Shown: positions 14,121 through 20,626 of the stretch, in pieces | Position numbering within the stretch: the first letter of the stretch is position 1 | Layout: every line of letters starts with the position of its first letter | Origin: CAYVMP01 sp964452635 | GTDB lineage: Bacteria; Patescibacteriota; Minisyncoccia; Phycocordibacterales; DATDWN01 | DNA: 20,626 nt | Assembly: GCA_964452635.1 (NCBI GenBank) | Contig: CAYVMP010000012.1 | Coordinates: 1-20,626, forward strand | Reading direction: 5' to 3' | Program-made: the position numbers and the translations under genes | The notes under the pieces: generated by a model | The model's database searches: none | What the model saw: only the letters and a program-made list of their open reading frames with translations | Told to the model about the DNA's origin: nothing

Positions 14121-14137
14121 TAGTGTGTAATACTATC
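14121..14137. repeat. left arm of imperfect inverted repeat
   Basis: TAGTGTGTAATACTATC. Its reverse complement matches the right arm at 14543-14561 at both ends (GATAGTAT and CACACTA) with a 2-base length difference in the middle. It abuts the stop codon of the 126-residue gene. Confidence 0.5.
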
Positions 14138-14518
14138 TTACTGAGTTCCTGTTACATTTACAGGGGCAACCTCGATAATTCGATCAAGTGACGGCCGATA
14201 TAGAATAGCCTTTCGTGAGAGAGAATAGACAATTACCTTATCCCCAACCTGTGAATTCACGAAAAACTTTTGATCTTTAAGTTTTTCTGGATCTGAAACC
14301 GTTGCGACACTTGGAGTTTCATCTGTTGGTAGTACCATATGTCTGCTCACCTGTTTAGTTACTGTTACAAGTTCCTTCTGAGCTGCTTTCTGTGGATCAA
14401 ATGTTGCTTTTTGATAAAAATAATATGCACCTCCTCCAGTAATAATGAGAAGCGCAATAAGAATTTTAACGAGCATGTTTGATGATTTTTTTTGTTGTAT
14501 TACTGTTTCTTGTTCCAT
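14138..14518 (-). CDS. small one-TM protein, paralogue of the adjacent gene
   Basis: A 126-residue protein. A short polar N-terminus (MEQETVIQQKKSSN) leads into a TM helix at about 16-36, then the same conserved block as the next gene: TPSVATVSDPEKLKDQKFFV, QVGDKVIVY, RKAILYRP and RIIEVAPV. It stops right after the block, without the low-complexity tail of its paralogue. The pair is a tandem duplication followed by divergence. Just upstream is an extended -10 element (14546-14554). The gene is flanked by imperfect inverted repeats at 14121-14137 and 14543-14561. Function unknown. Confidence 0.82.
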   Translation of the reverse strand: MEQETVIQQKKSSNMLVKILIALLIITGGGAYYFYQKATFDPQKAAQKELVTVTKQVSRHMVLPTDETPSVATVSDPEKLKDQKFFVNSQVGDKVIVYSLSRKAILYRPSLDRIIEVAPVNVTGTQ

Positions 14519-14542
14519 ATATTTAATCAGATTAATAACACC

Positions 14543-14561
14543 GATAGTATATCACACACTA
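14543..14561. repeat. right arm of imperfect inverted repeat
   Basis: GATAGTATATCACACACTA. It spans from the stop codon of the giant gene into the intergenic region and contains the predicted -10 element of the 126-residue gene. Confidence 0.5.
14546..14554 (-). promoter_or_regulatory. possible extended -10 promoter upstream of the small paralogue pair
   Basis: Minus strand TGA-TATACT (14554-14546). Predicted start is near 14539 with a leader of about 21 nt before the ATG at 14518. No good -35 is visible. It would allow the small-protein, dockerin and cohesin genes to be expressed without the giant gene. Confidence 0.4.
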
Positions 14562-17500
14562 TTGTATTGGTGGAAGCAATGTATCTGTGGAAACAGATTC
14601 TTGACTTATATCTACTGGTATTTCATTAACAGGAAGTGGTTCTGGCTTTGTTTCCGGAATCACTTCTGGTGTCGTAGAAGGCACTGGCTCTGTAACATCA
14701 ATAATTTGTTCCTGAGATTCTGTCGATGTTGCGACAGGAGTCTCTCCTCCCGCCCCAACCGGCGTTGATGTTGCTACAGGAATTTCTACCACCTTTTGAT
14801 CTTCAATTATATCCTCTTGAACTGTTCGTGATGTAAATTCTTTTGAATCTTTCACTGCAATCGCAATCCAGTTAAACACAACACTTGCTCCTGCTTTTTT
14901 ATTCAACTGGATAGTAAATCCTGTGTTACTTCGTTTCGTTACAACATACTGTATATTATCAGCAAATAAAGAAGTAATCTCAGAATCTGTAGTTGATGCA
15001 GTATATGCAATCGTTGCTGAAACTACAGGAGGGACTATGTACTCTCGATCAAACACAATATCAACTGAGCGTGCTCCTTTAGAAACCACCGCAGTTCCAC
15101 CAGTATCACTCGTAAAGTATGGTCGGCCGAAGAATACTGAATCACTGAGAATCGATACAGTAGTACTTGCATTTCCAATCTGAGTCACCTCAAGACCACC
15201 CGCAAATGTTGCGAGTCCACTCACTGTAAGTCCACCTGTCTTAATACTGCCAGCAATAATTTCACCTGCAAAATATGCATTGCCGGACACATCAAAACTA
15301 ATAACAATTTCATTTGTAGTGGTTCCAACAGAATTATCTACTCCAGAAAGAAGTGTCGATGTTGAGTTTATTTGGTCTGGACTCGTTGATGTACTGTCAA
15401 TCGCACTGAGTACATCTGCCAACTGACTACTTGTTGCAAGAGAAGCGTCTACTACTGTAGGTACCACTCGATTTCTCTTCATAACGAGCTTTCCATCCAC
15501 AAAACGAAGAGACATTCCACCAACACCAATGATGGATTCTGTTTCAAGTGATTGTGTGTGTATTTTTTCGCTTGTAAATTCAACGCCCTGTATAGACTGT
15601 GCTTTTACAAGTGTTGCAACTATTTCTGGACTCATAATCTGCGACACAGCACTCACCCTGTCTGTAAATATTTCTGATTGAGATGAGACACCCTTTTCTC
15701 TCTCAGATTTAAGTTGTGCAAGGAAGTTGAGTACTTCTGCATCTCCAGCACTCATGTATGACTGTGCGGAGCGACCAAAGGATACCTGTGTAGAATCTGT
15801 TCCGGAATCAACATGTCCGAGATCAAGTCCAGCATTCTGTAGTAGATCTGCTTTTTGTTTTTCCTGCGTAGTCTTCCAGTCACTGAGTGCCACAGATACG
15901 GACTGTCCAGAATAATCTATTAAACTCACAAACATCATGATTGTTGTACACTTTCTTCCGGCAACTACGAAGTTACTTGCTGGACAGTCTGTGAGTTTAG
16001 TTGGGTCAACTGACTCAAGTGCCTTACCGATCACTCTGCCTGAAAGTGTTGCTTTCATTGCGTGCCCCGGAACACTTGCTGATGTGAGGAAATCTCCTGT
16101 TCGAATCATTCCATTTTCTGTAGACACCTTTACAGGAACACGCCCGATGAGTGCGATTGGATATGAATCCTTTGTGTATGCACCAGTCACAACTCCCGGA
16201 TCAGTAGACACAACACCAAGAACATCTGGTTGATACTGGTATGTTGTACGTTTTACACCGTGATTATTCTGAGGGTCAATAGATACCACCTCACCCTTAT
16301 CAAGCTCAACCTGCGATGTGTATCGTTCCGCAAGATCAGCACCAGATGTATTGATAGTTGCTCCAACCTGTGTAAACACATCACCCGCAGAACTTACTCT
16401 AAACATTGAAAGTCCATCAGACTGAAGGTTGATGAGATCTTTATCTTTAGTCACTTTATATTCATACAAAACAGGAGTTGTAATCTGTCTATATGGATTT
16501 GTCATTGAACTTCCTCCACCGACATACCATGTATCACTATAAATACCTCCAAATGTTGGAAATTCTCGTTTGAAGTTAAAATCAATGGACATCCAGTCAT
16601 CATCTGTTGTTGGGTTAATAAGACCTCCAGATATTGGGATCTCTCTGACTGTAGTTGTACCAAGTGCAGCCTGTGTTCCCGCTGTACGCACCTGAGCAGA
16701 AATACCTTTTACTCCGTTTGATTTCCATACAAGAGTAGAATTAGAATCAAGCTTAGTGCCAACTGGTGACATATCAAACTGCTCTGAGCGATAATATCCT
16801 TGCGCAACCCATCCTGCATCATAGACTGTAACATTCGTACTGGTTGTCGTTGTTGCAGCACCGTTAATCAACACATACTTACCATCATCGCGTTGGAATG
16901 AGATTGCTCCACTATTTATGAGTGGTCCAACTGGTCCTGCAAATGTAATGCCACTTGTACCTTGCACACTCGCAACATATGTACCTCCTTTTTCATTATA
17001 AATCTGAGTGGTGTTAAGACCTCCACCGTTATAGATAAGCCATGTACCATCTGGTCGTGGAACCGCATGTCCTCCAATACCAACTGATCCTCCGGCAAGT
17101 GCAGCACCAGCACCAAGACGTTTTGTAACTGGGTTGTATACATGGTTGATCGTAGTCGCTACTGTACATCCTGCACCAGACGCACCACTAATGATTGCCC
17201 ATTGACCGTCACTTCTTTCGAATGCAAAACCTCCGTATCCCGGTCCGTTTGTAGTAAATGAGTTACCAGTACCCACAGCAAATACCATTGCGTATGGATT
17301 AAATTGCTGTGTTGCAATGGGACTAAGTGCTGTACAGATTTCAGTTGCAAAACCAGAAGCAACAAAATATGTACCGTCAGCATTTGGGATTGCCATTGCA
17401 CCCCCACCAATTACAGCCACAGTCTGTGGTCCTTCAACCATTACATTTTGTATTGGATCATAGATTGAAGTTGTTCTCAAAAAGTTTCCGTGAACAATAA

Positions 17501-20500
17501 GTACACGACCTGTTGGCAAGGGAATCACGAATGCACCACGACCCGCATTTCCAAGCAATACAGGTCCTGTTGTAAATGTATTAAGTACTGGATCAAATAT
17601 GTTTGTTGCATTTGTAGCTCCACCGAGGACAATCAGGAATTTTCCATCTGGTCGTTTGAATACGAGCGCACCCACACTAATCGGTGCCGTTGGTGTAGTA
17701 CCAAGTGCAGTGAATGTGTTAAGTGTAGGATCATAGAGTTGTGCGTTTGCTGTTGCATTGGCAGAGATGACCACAAACTTACCGTCTGGACGCTTCATAA
17801 CGAGTGTACTTGTTGCTGTGCCAGTAACGAGTGCAGTTGAAGATGCAAATCCTCCGTTGTAGAATCCTCCAAATGTTCCATTGATAGTTGTTGGATATCC
17901 AACACCATTTGCAAGAGCCATACCCATCTGACTATCCTTATCATTTACCACATTGATCGCGACGGGTCCTGATGCAGAATTTGCATTAGCACTTGTGGTT
18001 GTAGATACAATATTTCCAAAATCAAATTGTGTTTTATGTAATGCAACACCATTATCAATACTTACATCGTAGAGAGTTGGGTCTTTATTAACTCTTCGAT
18101 ATCGAGTCAGCCCCATACGTCGAATACCCCATTCCTGATCCAACCATACGGGCAAATCTTTTTTGAAATATACTCGTATCTGCACACTTGTTGTAGTTGT
18201 AGCAACACCAATTCTATCTCCACTTCTCTGAATTGTATTGTATGAACCAGAACATGATCCAACGCCCATGCGAACTTGAAATGTAAGTGATCCTTCAGCA
18301 TTTGCGTTCCAGTTAAGTGTTGACGACTCATTTAGATTTGTATTCGTAATACATTCAGTTTCATATGATGCAAGTTCACTACCTGTTCCACTTCCACCAC
18401 GAATAAAGTTTATGTCGTAAATATCTATGGTCGCAGTACCACCACCTCGAAGAAGAGCATACGTTCCATTTTGAAGCATGAAAGCAGTAAATCCATATCC
18501 CGTGTTGCCGCCGATTGATGGGCCAATAGTAAATTTTGGATTTTGATCACCTGCACCAGGGTCAACCACATTAGTTACAGTACTCGTTGCAAGGAACAAT
18601 GTATACTCTCCATCCTGTCTCCATACAGTTTGAGCACCATCATCCATAGCTTGTGACGGTCCTACACCTGTTGATATAAATGTTCCATTAGCATTTACAG
18701 ATGTTCGTGTTGGATCATAAATATACGATATATTCGCTGCTCCTGGAATCACAAGATACTTTCCATCCTGTCTTCTAATTGCAACCGTACTTGTACCGAT
18801 TGTTGGTGAATTCGAAATCGAGACTGATGTGTAGGTACCAATAGCAGTAGCAGCATTGTATGGATTATATATGTATGTTTTGGTAGTTCCATTCCCAGGA
18901 AGCACTAAGAATGTCCCATCATCACGACGAAGGGCCGTGGATCCTGAACCGTATTTATCTGGTGCTGTAAGAGTTGGTCCGACAGTTACCGCCCCCGTAG
19001 TTGGATTAAAGATAGATGTTGCAGTAGTACCCCCACACATAATCACATATTGACCGTCATCTCGAAGAAATGCGTTTGTGCCTGTTGCTATTGCTGCACC
19101 TCCACATACAGCACTACCCGCAATGGTTGGTGCAATACCTCGTGGATCAAATATAGATGTGAGACCTGCTGTATTTCCTCCATGTACGACCTGATATCGT
19201 CCATCTGTACGTTTCAATGCAATTGCACCTGCACCGATAGAACTCACGGCAGGATTGGTCGCAAGAGCTGAAATTGTGCCGTTTGTTGTTCCGTCCCAGA
19301 GTGACGCAGTTACTGAACCACCACCGTGAATAATCACATATTTACCATCATCACGAAGAATGACTTGTGCACCGGATCCAATCACCACATTCGTAATAGT
19401 TGTCGTTGCACTGATTGATCCATCACCAGAAATTGTTCCTGGATCAATAGTCACTGCATCATTTGATGCGGTAACATTTGTTAGTGTTCCAAGAGAGAAA
19501 TCATTTGAACCGGACGTACCTGATTTTGTTTTTACGATATCTGTAGTTGCTGCAAATATTGAAAGCCCTCCACCATTTGCCACTGAGAATCTATCTACTC
19601 CACCTTGTTGAAGAGTAATAAGTCCACCACTCCCACGCTGATCAAACACAACACCAAAAGCTGATGAGTTTGCTGAAGCAGAAAGGCCTGCCCACGGTGA
19701 AGTTGTACCTATCCCGAAATTCCCATTTGAATCAAGAACCAATCGAGGTGTTGCAATATTTAGAGAATCATTTAACTCACCAATCACCAAAGAACCTTGG
19801 CTCGTTGATGCGTAGAAATGCTTTTGATCAACACCTGCAGTTGGATCACTGAGTACCAACTGTGGACGTGTTGAGGTTGAAATCTGCAAACCTGCATATG
19901 GTGTTGTTGTTCCAATTCCAACACTTCCTGTTGATGCTTGGTAATACAGACCAGAATTTGCACTCAATGCATTACCAACATTAAATTGGATGTATCCATC
20001 GGAACCCGCAGCTGTTGCCGCACCCGCATTTACAGTACAGTCAGACGAACCATTGCCCGAGTTATCAACACAATCAATACCTGAACCTGAGAATTTTAGA
20101 ATTGTTCTCTGTGTCAATGTTCCATTTGTATCATCCTGAATTGTTGCATATCCACCACCAGCACCAACAGAGAGACAGTCTCCATTGATTGAAAAACATC
20201 CTGTTGTAATATCAAATCCAACATTCGATGTGGTTGTTGCCTGCCCAGATATAGCGAGACCTCTGACTGTGGTTGTGCCAAATCCATTACCAGCAATTGA
20301 GAAAGCAGAGATTGAAGTTGTTGCAAAAGACAGTGATGATGAGGTACTCAAATATAGAGTACCCCCAGCATTTCTAAACGACCAATGAGAGTTAGTTCCA
20401 TCAGACAATGTAAGTTGTGGAGCGGTAGATGATGCTGATTGTAGTTGCCATCGTGGAGAAGTTGTTCCTATTGCAAGCCATCCAGAACCATTAATTGTTG

Positions 20501-20626
20501 TTGTTGCCGTCGTGCCAAAATATACATTACCCGCAGATAATAGAGTAGATGAAGCATTTAAAAGTATCTGCAACCCCGTCCACGTATTTGCATTTGCAAG
20601 ATTAAGTGAAAGTGATCCACTACCAT
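14559..20626 (-). CDS. giant secreted adhesin/fibre-like protein with two kelch-like propellers (5' end outside window)
   Basis: The frame is open from 20626 down to the TAG at 14559, giving 2022 codons; the true start lies outside. Residue numbers count from 20573. Residues 1-300: fibre-like region with three (G)IGTTSP-type motifs at about 34, 219 and 287. 398-722: seven repeats with an RxDGxYxxxxGG...(I/Y)xDP pattern, a kelch-like propeller. 735-850: beta-sandwich-like domain. 918-1252: second seven-repeat propeller. 1257-1378: a second sandwich-like domain similar to the first. 1410-1520: ADLAERY...GRVPVKVS...GDFLTS domain, seen in fibre proteins and possibly autoprocessing. 1560-1690: helical region. 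1820-1910: tail-fibre-tip-like domain ending FNWIAIAVKD. 1930-2004: Pro/Glu/Thr/Ser-rich tail. Probably an exported attachment or recognition protein. Confidence 0.85.
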   Translation of the reverse strand, partial: GSGSLSLNLANANTWTGLQILLNASSTLLSAGNVYFGTTATTTINGSGWLAIGTTSPRWQLQSASSTAPQLTLSDGTNSHWSFRNAGGTLYLSTSSSLSFATTSISAFSIAGNGFGTTTVRGLAISGQATTTSNVGFDITTGCFSINGDCLSVGAGGGYATIQDDTNGTLTQRTILKFSGSGIDCVDNSGNGSSDCTVNAGAATAAGSDGYIQFNVGNALSANSGLYYQASTGSVGIGTTTPYAGLQISTSTRPQLVLSDPTAGVDQKHFYASTSQGSLVIGELNDSLNIATPRLVLDSNGNFGIGTTSPWAGLSASANSSAFGVVFDQRGSGGLITLQQGGVDRFSVANGGGLSIFAATTDIVKTKSGTSGSNDFSLGTLTNVTASNDAVTIDPGTISGDGSISATTTITNVVIGSGAQVILRDDGKYVIIHGGGSVTASLWDGTTNGTISALATNPAVSSIGAGAIALKRTDGRYQVVHGGNTAGLTSIFDPRGIAPTIAGSAVCGGAAIATGTNAFLRDDGQYVIMCGGTTATSIFNPTTGAVTVGPTLTAPDKYGSGSTALRRDDGTFLVLPGNGTTKTYIYNPYNAATAIGTYTSVSISNSPTIGTSTVAIRRQDGKYLVIPGAANISYIYDPTRTSVNANGTFISTGVGPSQAMDDGAQTVWRQDGEYTLFLATSTVTNVVDPGAGDQNPKFTIGPSIGGNTGYGFTAFMLQNGTYALLRGGGTATIDIYDINFIRGGSGTGSELASYETECITNTNLNESSTLNWNANAEGSLTFQVRMGVGSCSGSYNTIQRSGDRIGVATTTTSVQIRVYFKKDLPVWLDQEWGIRRMGLTRYRRVNKDPTLYDVSIDNGVALHKTQFDFGNIVSTTTSANANSASGPVAINVVNDKDSQMGMALANGVGYPTTINGTFGGFYNGGFASSTALVTGTATSTLVMKRPDGKFVVISANATANAQLYDPTLNTFTALGTTPTAPISVGALVFKRPDGKFLIVLGGATNATNIFDPVLNTFTTGPVLLGNAGRGAFVIPLPTGRVLIVHGNFLRTTSIYDPIQNVMVEGPQTVAVIGGGAMAIPNADGTYFVASGFATEICTALSPIATQQFNPYAMVFAVGTGNSFTTNGPGYGGFAFERSDGQWAIISGASGAGCTVATTINHVYNPVTKRLGAGAALAGGSVGIGGHAVPRPDGTWLIYNGGGLNTTQIYNEKGGTYVASVQGTSGITFAGPVGPLINSGAISFQRDDGKYVLINGAATTTTSTNVTVYDAGWVAQGYYRSEQFDMSPVGTKLDSNSTLVWKSNGVKGISAQVRTAGTQAALGTTTVREIPISGGLINPTTDDDWMSIDFNFKREFPTFGGIYSDTWYVGGGSSMTNPYRQITTPVLYEYKVTKDKDLINLQSDGLSMFRVSSAGDVFTQVGATINTSGADLAERYTSQVELDKGEVVSIDPQNNHGVKRTTYQYQPDVLGVVSTDPGVVTGAYTKDSYPIALIGRVPVKVSTENGMIRTGDFLTSASVPGHAMKATLSGRVIGKALESVDPTKLTDCPASNFVVAGRKCTTIMMFVSLIDYSGQSVSVALSDWKTTQEKQKADLLQNAGLDLGHVDSGTDSTQVSFGRSAQSYMSAGDAEVLNFLAQLKSEREKGVSSQSEIFTDRVSAVSQIMSPEIVATLVKAQSIQGVEFTSEKIHTQSLETESIIGVGGMSLRFVDGKLVMKRNRVVPTVVDASLATSSQLADVLSAIDSTSTSPDQINSTSTLLSGVDNSVGTTTNEIVISFDVSGNAYFAGEIIAGSIKTGGLTVSGLATFAGGLEVTQIGNASTTVSILSDSVFFGRPYFTSDTGGTAVVSKGARSVDIVFDREYIVPPVVSATIAYTASTTDSEITSLFADNIQYVVTKRSNTGFTIQLNKKAGASVVFNWIAIAVKDSKEFTSRTVQEDIIEDQKVVEIPVATSTPVGAGGETPVATSTESQEQIIDVTEPVPSTTPEVIPETKPEPLPVNEIPVDISQESVSTDTLLPPIQ
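16818..17822 (-). repeat. second seven-repeat kelch-like array
   Basis: Seven further repeats of about 45-56 residues: KRPDGKFVVI, KRPDGKFLIV, PLPTGRVLIV, NADGTYFVA, RSDGQWAII, RPDGTWLIY and RDDGKYVLI, most ending in YDP/FDP/YNP. The first two units are the most alike, suggesting recent duplication. Confidence 0.8.
18399..19382 (-). repeat. first seven-repeat kelch-like array
   Basis: Seven protein repeats of about 46-51 residues within the giant gene. Core signatures are RDDGKYVII, KRTDGRYQVV, RDDGQYVIM, RRDDGTFLVL, RRQDGKYLVI, RQDGEYTLF and LQNGTYALL, most followed by GG/PG and a YxP/FDP-like end. Seven units would close one propeller. Confidence 0.8.

Noticed and set aside
16818..19382. 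Repetitive DNA suggestive of a CRISPR or satellite array
   Set aside because: The periodicity is at protein level (kelch-like repeats of 45-56 residues) with diverged DNA and an intact reading frame.
1..20626. Alternative genetic code with TGA as Gly, as in Gracilibacteria/Absconditabacteria
   Set aside because: TGA is the stop of EVE, MGMT, DUF167, metallopeptidase and hydrolase genes at the expected protein ends, and in-frame TGA is not seen in the genes translated.

Overview
The window looks like bacterial DNA with the standard code: TGA ends at least five convincing genes. It is moderately AT-rich, favours CGA for Arg, and almost none of its genes has a Shine-Dalgarno sequence. Several features together point, by inference, to a Patescibacteria/CPR (Parcubacteria-like) genome. 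These are a giant secreted protein rich in Thr/Ser with GIGTTSP motifs, small one-TM proteins carrying an EKLKDQ...GDKV...RKAIL...EVAPV motif, secreted FN3/Ig proteins, and many small accessory genes. No rRNA, tRNA, CRISPR array or insertion sequence was found. A 100-N assembly gap lies at 5976-6075.

Layout. Everything is on the minus strand except one small gene. (1) 1-2173 is the 5' part of rpoB, running off the left edge, with a compact regulatory region at 2174-2440: two sigma70-type promoters, two DnaA-box-like sites and short direct repeats. (2) 2533-2858 is a lone plus-strand gene of unknown function with its own promoter and a clear intrinsic terminator. (3) 2865-4879 is a set of small genes: YgjP-type metallopeptidase, DUF1761 membrane protein, and a translationally coupled chain DUF167 - MGMT/Ogt-type alkyltransferase - EVE-domain protein. 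(4) 4907-7964 is a secreted LCAT-like alpha/beta hydrolase, broken by the assembly gap, with a small membrane protein coupled to its end. (5) 8032-20626 is a long co-directional array. In transcription order it holds a giant surface protein (over 2000 residues, 5' end outside the window), two tandem paralogous one-TM proteins, a dockerin-bearing secreted protein, two membrane-anchored cohesin-domain proteins, and a Pif1/RecD-like helicase with a C-terminal HTH domain.

How the genes may work together. The most interesting part is 9740-13633. A secreted FN3/Ig protein ending in a two-repeat type-I-like dockerin is followed, with overlapping stop and start codons, by two cohesin-domain proteins held in the membrane by C-terminal TM helices. 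This looks like a self-contained cohesin-dockerin surface-assembly cassette with no obvious glycoside hydrolase. It lies just downstream of a giant adhesin-like protein that contains two seven-repeat kelch-like propellers. My inference is that the block builds a cell-surface attachment or recognition structure. The nearby secreted LCAT-like hydrolase could supply lipid or ester cleavage at the same surface.

Limits: family assignments come from reading motifs by eye. No database search, structure prediction or phylogeny was run.
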